From assembly GCF_011059185.1 (NCBI RefSeq), contig NZ_JAALFE010000009.1:62001-126000 (forward strand): a DNA stretch of 64,000 nt. The letters run 5' to 3'. The notes beneath the pieces are model-generated. The model saw only the letters and a program-made list of their open reading frames with translations. It made no database searches and had not been told where the DNA came from. Below, in pieces: positions 41,709-50,789 of the stretch. The position numbers and the translations under genes were made by a program. Within the stretch, counting starts at the first letter, position 1. Every line of letters begins with the position of its first letter. The stretch is from Paragemmobacter kunshanensis. Its GTDB lineage: Bacteria > Pseudomonadota > Alphaproteobacteria > Rhodobacterales > Rhodobacteraceae.

Positions 41709-42632
41709 TTGGAATTTGTCGATCTGCAGTATTTCGTAAGCATTGCCGAAACCGGAAGCTTCACGAAATCGGCCTTGCAGAACAATGTCGCGCAATCGGC
41801 ATTGAGCCGCCGCGTGCGCGATCTTGAGGCGGAGATGGGCACGGCGCTGTTCTATCGAAACGGCCGTGGGGTGGTGCTGACCGAGGCGGGGGAGACGTTT
41901 CTTGCTGCCGCGCGGGGGATACTCGCGCAGCGCGAGGCCTTGCGGCAGGACATGCGCCGCGCCTCGGGCGAGTTGGACGGGACCGTGAAGCTGGCGGTGC
42001 CGCCCTCGGTCGGGCTGGTGCTGCTGGCGCCCCTGCTTCGCCAGATCCGGGCGGACCATCCGCGCATCCGGATGCGGGTGCTGGAGGGGTTCAGCGGGCA
42101 TGTGGCGGACTGGCTGGCGGCGGGCAAGGTCGATCTGGCGGTGCTCTACAAGATGAAGTCCAGCACGCTGCTGGATGCGGAACATCTGTTGTTCGAGGAC
42201 ATGTTCCTGATTTCGGCCCCCGATGCACCGCCCATCGGGCGGGCGGATGCGGTGAGCATGGCAGAGGTGGCGGGCGAGGAATTGGTATTGCCGGGCAGCC
42301 CGCACGGATTGCGGCTGCTGGTCGAAGATGCGGCGGCGCGGGCGCAGGTGACGCTGACCGTGGGCATGGAGGTGGAAACGCTGCCCACGATTTATGATCT
42401 GGTGCGTACGGGCGGTCTGCGGACGATCCTGCCGCTGGCGGCGGTGAAGGAGCAGGTCGCAGAGGGGCGGCTGCGGGCGCAGCACATCATGGATCCGGTG
42501 ATCAGCCGCGAGCTGATCCTGGCCCATGCGCCGCATCGGGCAGCGGCACCGGTGACGAAGGCCGTCGTGCGGTTGATCCGCAGCAAGATCGGGGAATTAG
42601 TCCGCTCGGGCGCCTGGGACGGGCGCATCTGA
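41709..42632 (+). CDS. LysR-family transcriptional regulator
   Basis: A 307-residue regulator with an N-terminal helix-turn-helix (LQYFVSIAETGSFTKSALQNNVAQSALSRRVRDLE) and effector-binding domain from about residue 90. The only sensible start is a TTG at 41709, which gives the N-terminus EFVDLQYF typical of the family; the open frame upstream belongs to hyuB2 in another phase. It resembles NAC/Cbl-like members with a short linker. It is flanked by hyuB2 and the ene-reductase gene on the same strand and may control both. Confidence 0.82.
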   Translation: MEFVDLQYFVSIAETGSFTKSALQNNVAQSALSRRVRDLEAEMGTALFYRNGRGVVLTEAGETFLAAARGILAQREALRQDMRRASGELDGTVKLAVPPSVGLVLLAPLLRQIRADHPRIRMRVLEGFSGHVADWLAAGKVDLAVLYKMKSSTLLDAEHLLFEDMFLISAPDAPPIGRADAVSMAEVAGEELVLPGSPHGLRLLVEDAAARAQVTLTVGMEVETLPTIYDLVRTGGLRTILPLAAVKEQVAEGRLRAQHIMDPVISRELILAHAPHRAAAPVTKAVVRLIRSKIGELVRSGAWDGRI

Positions 42633-42657
42633 GCGGGGTCAAATCAGGGAGATCAGG

Positions 42658-43839
42658 ATGAGCGAAGCCTATCCGACACTGTTTTCACCCGTGACGCTGG
42701 GGCCGATGACCCTGCGGAACAGGATTGCCATGGCACCGCTGACCCGCCAGATGGCCCATGCCGATGGCACGCCGACGGACGAGATGGCAGCCTATTACGC
42801 CCGGCGCGCGCGGGGTGGCTTGGGGCTGATCATCACGGAAGGCACCTATGAGCAGGAGGCCTTCCAGTCGCGGGCCTATCTGTCGCAGCCGGGCATCGCC
42901 AATGCCGCCCATGTGGCCGGCTGGCGACCGGTCTGCGAGGCGGTCCATGCGCACGGGGCGAAGATTGTCATCCAGTTGATGCATGGGGGGCGGGTGTCGG
43001 ATCCGCGCGTTCTAGGCGGCGCGCCGCCGGTCAGTGCTTCGGCCACGCAAAGCGGCGGATGGACGCTTTATACGGACAATGACTATGAAAAGGGCATCCG
43101 CAACATTCAGGGAGCCTGGCCGAAGGTGACATTCGGCCAGGCCCGGGCGCTGACGGTGGAGGAGATCCACGCGGTTGCGGACGGGTTTGCAGCCGGGGCG
43201 AAGCGGGCCGTCGAGGCGGGGGCGGACGGCGTGGAGGTGCATGGCGCGAACGGCTATCTGCTTTGGCAGTTCATCACGCCCAAGACCAACCTGCGCACGG
43301 ATGAATTTGGCGGCAGCCCGGAGAACAACGTCCGGTTCGCGCGGCTGGTGGGCGAGAGGATCCGGGCCGCCATCGGGCCGGACAAGGCGATCATCCTGCG
43401 GCTGTCGCAGGATGGGGTGGATGATTTCACCGGGGCCTGGCCCGGCGGCACCGCCTATGCCAAGGCGGTGGGCAAGGCGCTTGCGGGGTCGGATTACGAC
43501 GCGCTGCATTGGGCAAGTTTCAACTATCTGGACAACCGATTTGCCGATGATCCGACGCCGATGCCGACGGTAATACGCCGGGCGTCAGGGTTGCCGGTGA
43601 TCACCAACGGGGGGATCGCCGATGGCGCGCAGGCGGAAGCCGCGCTGACATCCGGGGCCGGCGACATGGTGGCCATAGGGAGGCCGATCTTTGCCCATCC
43701 CGACTGGCCCTATATCGTGCGGTCGGGGGTTCCCTATCCCTGGCTGGACTTTGACCGGAAATACGTGGTCCAGCCGCCGCTGGATTTCGGGCTGGCCTAT
43801 CCGACGGGCCTTGTCGATCCGGGCTGGCCTCTGCCATGA
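42658..43839 (+). CDS. Old Yellow Enzyme family alkene reductase
   Basis: A 393-residue FMN-dependent NAD(P)H oxidoreductase of the OYE/NemA type. LFSPVTLGPMTLRNRIAMAPLTR is the N-terminal FMN-binding strand, HGANGYLLWQFITPKTN carries the substrate-binding His/Asn pair, and NGGIADG and AIGRPIFAHPDW are the phosphate-binding loops. It reduces activated C=C bonds such as in maleimides, enones or nitro compounds. It starts 25 nt after lysR and overlaps the hydratase gene by 4 nt. Confidence 0.88.
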   Translation: MSEAYPTLFSPVTLGPMTLRNRIAMAPLTRQMAHADGTPTDEMAAYYARRARGGLGLIITEGTYEQEAFQSRAYLSQPGIANAAHVAGWRPVCEAVHAHGAKIVIQLMHGGRVSDPRVLGGAPPVSASATQSGGWTLYTDNDYEKGIRNIQGAWPKVTFGQARALTVEEIHAVADGFAAGAKRAVEAGADGVEVHGANGYLLWQFITPKTNLRTDEFGGSPENNVRFARLVGERIRAAIGPDKAIILRLSQDGVDDFTGAWPGGTAYAKAVGKALAGSDYDALHWASFNYLDNRFADDPTPMPTVIRRASGLPVITNGGIADGAQAEAALTSGAGDMVAIGRPIFAHPDWPYIVRSGVPYPWLDFDRKYVVQPPLDFGLAYPTGLVDPGWPLP

Positions 43840-44660
43840 GCGGGGACCATGCCGATTGGATCGGGCGGGGGACGGTCCGCAGGGACCGGCTGTCGACGCG
43901 TCTGATCGGCCAGTTCCGGGCGACGCTGCCCGACCTGCTGTGCGAGGAGGAGGTGCCACCGGGGCTGTTCTGGACCCTGGCCCCGGATGCGTTGCCGCCC
44001 GAGGATCTGGGGCGGGACGGGCATGCGCGGCCGGGGATCGCGCTGCCCGCGCTGCCCTTGCCGCGCCGGATGTGGGCGGGGGGGGAGATCAGGTTTCTCC
44101 ATCCCCTGCAGGCGGATGATGAGGTGGAGCGCGACAGCCGGATCGAAGCGATCACACAGAAAACGGGATCGACGGGAGCACTGATCTTCATCGCGGTGCG
44201 GCACGACTATCGGGTGGGGGCTCGGCTGTGCATCAGCGAGCGGCAGGATCTTGTCTATCGCGCCGATCCGGTGCCGGGGCAGGCGGTGCCGGATCATCCC
44301 CCGGCACCCGACCTTGGGCAGCCGGTGGCGGCGGTGGCGTTACTGTCCGATCCGGTGCGGCTGTTCCGGTTTTCGGCCATGACCTTCAACGGCCATCGCA
44401 TCCATTATGACGCCGATTATGCGCGACAGGTGGAGGGCTATGGTGGGCTGGTGGTGCATGGGCCGTTGCAGGCGGTGGCGATGATGAACCTTGCGACGAA
44501 GGTGCTGGGGCATGTGCCGGAGGTGTTTTCCTATCGCGGCCTGTCCCCCCTGATCGCGGGCGAGGCGGCCGAAGTGCAGGCGCATCGCGACGACGCAGGG
44601 CTGGCCCTGCGCGTGGTGAAGACGGGCGGATCCGTGACCATGGCGGGGCGGGCGGGATAG
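43836..44660 (+). CDS. MaoC/HTD2-like hydroxyacyl-CoA dehydratase
   Basis: A 274-residue two-hotdog protein. The N-terminal FAS1-like dehydratase half includes MWAGGEIRFLHPLQADDEVERDS; the C-terminal half has the hydratase motif FNGHRIHYDADYARQVEGYGGLVVHGP with the catalytic His/Asp. Family members include mesaconyl-C4-CoA and itaconyl-CoA hydratases. It overlaps the ene-reductase gene by 4 nt and ends 3 nt from the convergent AraC gene. With the CoA-transferase and acyl-CoA dehydrogenase it suggests a short CoA-thioester pathway for the carbon skeleton. Confidence 0.8.
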   Translation: MSGDHADWIGRGTVRRDRLSTRLIGQFRATLPDLLCEEEVPPGLFWTLAPDALPPEDLGRDGHARPGIALPALPLPRRMWAGGEIRFLHPLQADDEVERDSRIEAITQKTGSTGALIFIAVRHDYRVGARLCISERQDLVYRADPVPGQAVPDHPPAPDLGQPVAAVALLSDPVRLFRFSAMTFNGHRIHYDADYARQVEGYGGLVVHGPLQAVAMMNLATKVLGHVPEVFSYRGLSPLIAGEAAEVQAHRDDAGLALRVVKTGGSVTMAGRAG

Positions 44661-44663
44661 ACG

Positions 44664-45623
44664 TCAGTCGTTGCACGCCGCGGTGATCTGCGCGCGATAG
44701 CCGGACGGGGTCTGGCCGAACTTTGCCTTGAACAGGCGCGAAAACTGCGCCTGGTCGGAAAATCCGAAGCGATATGCAATGTCGGACATCTGGCCGGGAT
44801 TGGGCATCTGGAGCAGGTCGCGCGCGGCCTTGAGACGTTCTTCCCGGACGAATTGCGAGACGGTGCAGTTCACCTCGGCAAAGAGTTCATGAAGGTAGCG
44901 CTTCGAGATGCCCACGGCGTCGGCGATGATTTCCGGCGAGAGATCGGGGTTCGACAGATCCCGCAGGATCACGTTTTCGGCGCGCCGGCGGTGGGCATCG
45001 CGCACCGAAGAGCCGGCACCCTGTTCCACCTCGCTCGTCCGGTCGAGGGCGAGGGCGAGGAGTTCGACCAGATGGCGGCTGAGGACAGCATCGCTATTGG
45101 GATCGGAGCTGGCATGGCGTTGGATCTGCTGCGCCATGGTGGTGAAGAGGGAGCCGATGCCTTCGCGCCCGTTGAAGACCAGGGCGCAGTAGCGATCGGG
45201 ATTGCGGAGCTTGGTCGCGAGGACGGGCTTTGCGATCTTGAGCACACAGAGGTCGTTCGCGTTGGCATAGGAGAAGCGATAGGGTTCGTCGCCGCGTTCC
45301 AGGATGAAGCCGCCCGGATCGCAGCGCACCTCGCGGCCCAGTTGGCGGAAATCGACGGGCGACTTGCGTGGGATTGTGATGAGGTACTGCTCTTCCGTGG
45401 CGGAGGAGATGTGATGGCGGTGGCGTTCGTACTGCACCGCTTCGGTACACAGGCGCGACAGCGAGATATCGCCAACGTTGCTGTGTTCGAGCTGGCCTTC
45501 GAACCGTGCGGCATCGCGGAAGGTCAGGTCGAGCGGGAAATACGCCTCGGCGATCACCGCGTTCCAGTGCCCGGCGCGCGCCGACGCGGGCAGTCTGTCC
45601 GTGCTGTGCAGGCTGCGTGTCAT
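44664..45623 (-). CDS. AraC-family transcriptional regulator
   Basis: A 319-residue regulator. Residues about 30-200 form an AraC-binding-like domain of the type found in FeaR/AlkS-like activators. The C-terminal double helix-turn-helix (about 215-315) contains SPEIIADAVGISKRYLHELFAE and MSDIAYRFGFSDQAQFSRLFKAKFGQTPSGYR. It is divergent from the hyuB3-pxp operon with a 310-nt gap, which holds GTGACAA direct repeats, so it probably activates that operon. Start at 45623. Confidence 0.85.
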   Translation of the reverse strand: MTRSLHSTDRLPASARAGHWNAVIAEAYFPLDLTFRDAARFEGQLEHSNVGDISLSRLCTEAVQYERHRHHISSATEEQYLITIPRKSPVDFRQLGREVRCDPGGFILERGDEPYRFSYANANDLCVLKIAKPVLATKLRNPDRYCALVFNGREGIGSLFTTMAQQIQRHASSDPNSDAVLSRHLVELLALALDRTSEVEQGAGSSVRDAHRRRAENVILRDLSNPDLSPEIIADAVGISKRYLHELFAEVNCTVSQFVREERLKAARDLLQMPNPGQMSDIAYRFGFSDQAQFSRLFKAKFGQTPSGYRAQITAACND

Positions 45624-45757
45624 TGGGTGTGCCCACCGTTTCCGGGTGCGTGTCGTATTCAATGATCCTCTTTGCGGGACAGGAGTCAATTCCGCAATGC
45701 AATCCAGATATGCCGTGGCGCGACCGCCCGGTGAAGTTTCGCGCCGAGGTGCGCGGA

Positions 45758-45834
45758 GTGACAAATCCTTGTGCGCCCGGTGACAAGACGGAGGGGCAGG
45801 GGTGCTGCAACCTGTCGGCAAGAACCAATGACAA
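45758..45834 (+). promoter_or_regulatory. Candidate AraC-type sites upstream of hyuB3
   Basis: GTGACAA occurs at 45758-45764 and 45780-45786, 22 bp apart (two helical turns), with a weaker copy ATGACAA at 45828-45834. AraC-type activators often bind direct repeats with about this period. No other motif in the 310-nt gap (45624-45933) could be supported beyond the GAGGAGG ribosome site before hyuB3. Confidence 0.45.
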
Positions 45835-45933
45835 GGCCGGGATTCGGCCGACACAGGGAGAGCGATTCCGATCCGTCCGCAGGGACTGCGGCGACGAGGA
45901 TCCCTGTGCGGCGATCCCCCAGAGGAGGATGAC

Positions 45934-47691
45934 ATGGCTGCACGAAACGTCGATCCGATCACATTGTCCGTTGTGCGCGGGGTGCTGGAGACGACCCAGC
46001 GCGAGATGACGCTGGCGCTGGAACAGACCGCGCGATCATCGGTGTTCAACCTGGCGCATGACTATTCGACGGCACTGTTCAACCATACGCCCGAGATGAT
46101 CCTGCAGGGGCAGGACATTCCCATTCATCTGGGCAGCCTGATCCCGGCGATGAAATCGGTGGCAAGCTATTTTGCCGGTGACATCCATGACGGCGATCTG
46201 ATGCTGCACAACGATCCCTCCTATGGCGGCAGCCACATCATCGACACCTGCATGTACATGCCGGTGTTCTATGAGGGCGAACTGGTCTTCTGGACGGTAT
46301 GCAAGGGCCACCTGACCGATATCGGCGGGCCGGTTCCGGCGGGATACAACCCCAATGCAACAGAGATCTATGCCGAGGGGCTGCGCATTCCGCCGGTCAA
46401 GATCTGGGACAAGGGCAAGCCGCGCAACGACGTGATGAACCTGCTGCTGTCCAACATGCGGGCGCGGCGCGATCAGGAAGGTGATTTTAACGCGCTGATC
46501 GGGGCCTGCCAGGTGGGTGCGCGCAACCTGAAGCGGCTGATGGACAAATACGGCAAGGCAATGGTGCAGGAGTGCATCGCCGAATTGCTGGACATGGCAG
46601 AGCATCACATGCGGTCGCTGATCGCCGAGGTGCCGGACGGCACCTATAGCGGAACGGCGATCCTGGAGGATGCCGGCCACGGCTATGGCGATTTCGAGAT
46701 CACCGCGACGGTGACGATCAAGGGCGACGGGTGCCATATTGCCATCAACAGCCCTCCGCAGATTCCCTATTTCATCAACAGCTATGAGGGAAACAGCCAT
46801 TCCGGTGTCTATCTGGGGCTGATGATGTTCGCGCAACTGCCGCCCCCTTACAACGAGGGGCTGTATCGCTGCGTTACAACCGACATGGGTCCGAAGGGGA
46901 CGCTGTGCAACGCGAAGTCGCCCGCGCCGCACATGAACTGCACCACGACGCCGATGGAGACCCTGACCGATGCGGTGCGGCTGGCCTTTGAACAGGCGGC
47001 GCCGGCCAAGGTTTCGGCAAGCTGGGGCCATGCCAATGGCTGCAACATCGCAGGATGGGACAAGCGGCATGACGAGGAATATGTGACGATGGTCCTGGCC
47101 TCGATCATCTCGGGGGCGGGGGCCACGGCGCAGGCAGATGGCTGGCATGCGGTGGGGCCAGAATGCTGTTTCGGGGCGCTGACGAGCGGCGATATCGAGA
47201 TGCTGGAACACAGCTATCCGATCATCATCCACCGTTATTCGCTGATGGAGGACAGCGGCGGGGCGGGCAAAAACCGGGGTGGATCCGGCACCTGCTGGGA
47301 GGTGGAGCCGCTCGACACGCCTATGACGCTGATCACTTTCGGCGAGGGACGGCGCATCCCGGCGATGGGGGCGGCGGGGGCGAAATCCGCGATGGTGGAA
47401 AAGAAGGTGGGGCGGCTGGAGGTGACCCGGAACGGGCAGACCCAGATCATCACCAACAACGTGATCGAGACGATCCAGCCCGGTGAAAGGGCTGCAAACA
47501 AGAACCCTGGCGGCGGCGGTTTCGGCAACCCGTTCGAGCGGGATGTGCAGAAGGTGGTCGAGGATGTGCGCAATGGTCTGGTGAGCCTTGAAGGCGCGCG
47601 CCTGGACTACGGCGTGGTCATCACGGACCGCGAGAGCCTGACCGTCGATGCCGATGCCACCGCGAAACTGCGCGCAGCGGCGGCTGCCTGA
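45934..47691 (+). CDS. hyuB: Hydantoinase/oxoprolinase subunit B (copy 3, divergent)
   Basis: A 585-residue HydB-family subunit. GDLMLHNDPSYGGSHIIDTCMYMP and the C-terminal KNPGGGGFGNPFERDVQKV are the family hallmarks, but overall it is clearly more distant from copies 1 and 2 than they are from each other. Here the order is B then A, the reverse of the other pairs. The start follows GAGGAGG. It opens a probable seven-gene operon through pxpC. Acetone/acetophenone carboxylase beta-type subunits and caprolactamase are related, so a lactam or carboxylation role is possible. Confidence 0.85.
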   Translation: MAARNVDPITLSVVRGVLETTQREMTLALEQTARSSVFNLAHDYSTALFNHTPEMILQGQDIPIHLGSLIPAMKSVASYFAGDIHDGDLMLHNDPSYGGSHIIDTCMYMPVFYEGELVFWTVCKGHLTDIGGPVPAGYNPNATEIYAEGLRIPPVKIWDKGKPRNDVMNLLLSNMRARRDQEGDFNALIGACQVGARNLKRLMDKYGKAMVQECIAELLDMAEHHMRSLIAEVPDGTYSGTAILEDAGHGYGDFEITATVTIKGDGCHIAINSPPQIPYFINSYEGNSHSGVYLGLMMFAQLPPPYNEGLYRCVTTDMGPKGTLCNAKSPAPHMNCTTTPMETLTDAVRLAFEQAAPAKVSASWGHANGCNIAGWDKRHDEEYVTMVLASIISGAGATAQADGWHAVGPECCFGALTSGDIEMLEHSYPIIIHRYSLMEDSGGAGKNRGGSGTCWEVEPLDTPMTLITFGEGRRIPAMGAAGAKSAMVEKKVGRLEVTRNGQTQIITNNVIETIQPGERAANKNPGGGGFGNPFERDVQKVVEDVRNGLVSLEGARLDYGVVITDRESLTVDADATAKLRAAAAA

Positions 47692-47714
47692 AACCCGGAC
47701 CGAGGATAACCGAA

Positions 47715-49793
47715 ATGCAGAACCAATATCGTTTGGGCATCGACGCGGGCGGCACCTTCACGGATTTCATCCTTGCCGATCGCGAAGGGGAGGTGCGCAT
47801 CTTCAAGGCCCTGTCCACCCCGCAGGACCCGACGCAGGCCATCCGCAACGGTCTTGCCCTGATCGAGGAGGAGACGGGCATCAAGGCGGGCGAGATCGTG
47901 TCGCATGCCGATCTGTGCATCAACGGCACGACCGTGGGGCTGAACGCGCTGATCCAGCACAAGGGCGCGCGGACGGGGCTGATCGCCACGGCCGGCCATG
48001 AGGACTCAATCGAGATCCGTCTGGGCCATAAGGAAGACGGCTATCGTTATGATCCGGAATATCCTCCGGCGCGGATGCTGGTGCCGCGCTATCTGCGGCG
48101 CGGGGTGCGCGAGCGGGTGGTGTCGACTGGCGCGGTGCATATCCCGTTGCACGAGGAGGATGTGCGCGCGGCCTGCGCGCATTTCCTGCGCGAGGGCGTG
48201 GAGTCGGTGGCGATCAGCTTTGTCTGGTCGGTGCTGCATCCCGAGCATGAGATGCGCGCGGCCGAGATCGTGCGCGAGATGATGCCGGATGTGCGCCTAA
48301 CCGTGGGCAGCCAGCTTTACCCGCAGGTGCGGGAATATACCCGCACCTCGACCGCTATCGTGAACGCCTATCTGGCGCCGATCCTGTCGCGCTATGTAGA
48401 GGCGGTGGATGGCTACTTCCGAAGCCTGGGGGCGAAGAACCCGGTGCGCTATTTCCAGTCGAATGGCGGGCTGGCTCTGGGGTCGGTGGTCAGCGATCAA
48501 TCGGTCTATGCGATCAATTCCGGCCCGGCCTCTGCGCCGCAGGCGGCGCTCTATATCGGCGAGCCGTGGGATTTGAAGAACATCATCACGGTGGACATGG
48601 GGGGCACCTCGTTCGACATCACGCTGACGCGGGACGGGCGGGCGAATGTGTCGAAGAACATAGACTTCCTGCGCTATCGCATCGGCATCCCGATGATCCA
48701 GGTGGAAACGCTGGGCGCGGGGGGTGGGTCCATCGGCTGGATCGACAGCATGGGCCTGTTGCAGATGGGCCCGCAATCGGCGGGATCCGAGCCGGGGCCT
48801 GCCTGCTATGATCAGGGCGGCGAGAAGCCCACGACGACGGATGCCAACCTTGTGCTGGGCTATCTGAATCCCGATGGACTGGTGGGCGGACGCTTGCCGC
48901 TGAACGTGACCAGGGCGCGGACGGCCATCGAGACGCATCTGGCCCGGCCGCTGGGCTTGACCGTGGAGCAGGCGGCCTTTGGCATGTTCACTATCGTGAA
49001 CAACAACATGGTGAACGCCATCCGCCGCGTGTCGGTGGAGCGTGGCTATGATCCGCGCGACTTCGTGCTGAACTGCGCGGGCGGCGCGACCGGGGCGCAT
49101 ATCTCGGCGCTGGCGCGGGAAATGGGCATCCGGCGGGTGCTGGTGTCGAAACTGGCCTCGGGCCTTTGCGCCTATGGGCAGATCATTTCGGATGTGAAGT
49201 ACAACTACATGGCTCCGGCGCCGGTGCGGCTGGAGGGCGCAGTGGCTGCGGAGCGGCTGGACGGGCTGTTCCGGGGGCTGGAGGCGCGAGGGATCGCGGA
49301 CCTGGCCGCCGACGGGTTCGGCGAGGACCGCGTCACGATCCGGCGGTCGCTGGACATGCGCTATGTGGGACAGGTGCATGAATGCACCGTCGACGTCGAC
49401 CCCTTCCCGCTGGACGAAGCCGCGCTAGAACGTTTACGGTCGGCGTTCCATGCGCGCCATGAAGAGCTTTATACCTATTCCGAGCCAGGCAGTGTCGTGG
49501 AGGTCGTGAATGTGGAAAGCGCCATCTGGGGCCAGGTGGACAAGCCGAAGCGGATGTCGATCGCGCAGGGAGCTGGCGCCGACAAGGCGCTGGTCGGGAC
49601 GCGAGAGATGATCTTCACGGCCGACGGGGTGGCACGCTCTGCCCCGGTCTATGCGGGCGATCTGCTGGGGGCAGGGGACCGGATCGTGGGCCCCGCGGTG
49701 ATCGAGGAAGTGACTACGACCGTGGTGATCGAACCGGACTGGACGGCCGAACTGCACGAGTCGGGGGTCTATGTTCTGGATTACAGGGGCTGA
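47715..49793 (+). CDS. hyuA: Hydantoinase/oxoprolinase subunit A (copy 3, divergent)
   Basis: A 692-residue ATP-binding subunit with LGIDAGGTFTDFILAD at the N-terminus and TVDMGGTSFDITLT centrally as the ASKHA phosphate loops. GAGRGGSIG-type and SEPGPACY segments are conserved, but it is a different subgroup from copies 1 and 2. It follows hyuB3 by 23 nt and precedes pxpA by 12 nt. Together with the biotin-linked genes it may act on a lactam or cyclic imide. Confidence 0.86.
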   Translation: MQNQYRLGIDAGGTFTDFILADREGEVRIFKALSTPQDPTQAIRNGLALIEEETGIKAGEIVSHADLCINGTTVGLNALIQHKGARTGLIATAGHEDSIEIRLGHKEDGYRYDPEYPPARMLVPRYLRRGVRERVVSTGAVHIPLHEEDVRAACAHFLREGVESVAISFVWSVLHPEHEMRAAEIVREMMPDVRLTVGSQLYPQVREYTRTSTAIVNAYLAPILSRYVEAVDGYFRSLGAKNPVRYFQSNGGLALGSVVSDQSVYAINSGPASAPQAALYIGEPWDLKNIITVDMGGTSFDITLTRDGRANVSKNIDFLRYRIGIPMIQVETLGAGGGSIGWIDSMGLLQMGPQSAGSEPGPACYDQGGEKPTTTDANLVLGYLNPDGLVGGRLPLNVTRARTAIETHLARPLGLTVEQAAFGMFTIVNNNMVNAIRRVSVERGYDPRDFVLNCAGGATGAHISALAREMGIRRVLVSKLASGLCAYGQIISDVKYNYMAPAPVRLEGAVAAERLDGLFRGLEARGIADLAADGFGEDRVTIRRSLDMRYVGQVHECTVDVDPFPLDEAALERLRSAFHARHEELYTYSEPGSVVEVVNVESAIWGQVDKPKRMSIAQGAGADKALVGTREMIFTADGVARSAPVYAGDLLGAGDRIVGPAVIEEVTTTVVIEPDWTAELHESGVYVLDYRG

Positions 49794-49805
49794 GGAGGGG
49801 ACGGC

Positions 49806-50519
49806 ATGACCATCATCAACTGTGACATGGGCGAAGGGTTCGGCCTCTATCGGATCGGCGATGACGAGGGGCTCATGCCGCTGATCGACGTGGCCAATGT
49901 GGCCTGCGGATTTCATGCGTCCGATTTCAACCACATGCGGCGAACGGTGCAACTGGCCGCGCGGCATGGCGTGAAGGTGGGGGCGCATCCGTCCCTGCCG
50001 GATCTGCAGGGCTTTGGCCGCCGGGAGATGAAGATCGGGCGCGAGGAACTGGTCAACTGCATGATCTATCAGATCGGGGCGCTGAAAGGGTTCCTCGAGG
50101 CCGAAGGCATGGCGTTGAACCATATCAAGCCGCACGGATCGCTTTATGGCATGGCTGCGCGGATCGAGGATGTGGCCAATGCCGTGGCGGATGTTGCCGA
50201 CATCTTCCGCGTGCCGCTGTTCGGTATGGCCGGGACGCTGCACGAGACGATCTATACCGCGCGGGGCCATGCCTTCGTGTCGGAATTCTATGCCGACCTA
50301 GACTACAACGATCAGGGCGGGCTGATCATCACCCGCGAACATGCGGCGACCGATCCGGCGCTGGCGGCTGCGAATTGTCGCCGCGCAGTTGCCGAGGGCA
50401 AGGTGACCAGCGTGGGCGGCGTCGATGTGGCGGTCCGCGCCGATGCAATCTGCGTGCATTCCGATACGCCCAACGCTGTGGCCGTGGCCGAGGCGGTGCG
50501 TGCCGCCGTAGCGGCCTGA
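49806..50519 (+). CDS. pxpA: LamB/YcsF family protein, 5-oxoprolinase subunit A
   Basis: A 237-residue LamB/YcsF protein. The N-terminal INCDMGEGFG and ANVACGFHASD, then KVGAHPSLPD and HIKPHGSLYG, are the signature metal/active-site segments of the family. In Bacillus subtilis and E. coli PxpA acts with PxpB and PxpC to open 5-oxoproline using ATP. Here pxpB and pxpC are in the same operon but separated from pxpA by a biotin carrier and biotin carboxylase. AGGAGGGG precedes the start. Confidence 0.88.
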   Translation: MTIINCDMGEGFGLYRIGDDEGLMPLIDVANVACGFHASDFNHMRRTVQLAARHGVKVGAHPSLPDLQGFGRREMKIGREELVNCMIYQIGALKGFLEAEGMALNHIKPHGSLYGMAARIEDVANAVADVADIFRVPLFGMAGTLHETIYTARGHAFVSEFYADLDYNDQGGLIITREHAATDPALAAANCRRAVAEGKVTSVGGVDVAVRADAICVHSDTPNAVAVAEAVRAAVAA

Positions 50520-50549
50520 TCCCATTCAACCGAAGACGAGGACCGAGAC

Positions 50550-50786
50550 ATGAGCAAGCAGATCCTTTCGCCCCTTCCCGGCACCTTCTATCGGCGCCCC
50601 TCGCCCGACAAGCCGGCCTTCAAGGAGGTGGGTGACCCGGTTGCCGTGGGTGACGTCATCGGGCTGATCGAGGTGATGAAGTCCTTTAACGAGGTGCAGG
50701 CGGATCAGGCCGGCACGATCATCGGATTTCCCGTCGATGACGAGGAACCGGTGATGGCGGGTCAGCCGCTTGTCGATCTGGGCTGA
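50550..50786 (+). CDS. Minimal biotin carboxyl carrier protein
   Basis: A 78-residue protein that is almost only the biotinyl domain: SPLPGTFYRRPSPDKPAFKEVGDPV, then IEVMKSFNEVQAD with the biotinylated Lys in VMKSF, then GQPLVDLG. AccB of fatty acid synthesis is about 150 residues with a Pro/Ala-rich N-terminus, which is missing here. The biotin carboxylase gene follows after 3 nt. In this operon it most likely serves PxpB/PxpC as carboxyltransferase rather than acetyl-CoA carboxylase. Confidence 0.85.
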   Translation: MSKQILSPLPGTFYRRPSPDKPAFKEVGDPVAVGDVIGLIEVMKSFNEVQADQAGTIIGFPVDDEEPVMAGQPLVDLG

Positions 50787-50789
50787 GCA

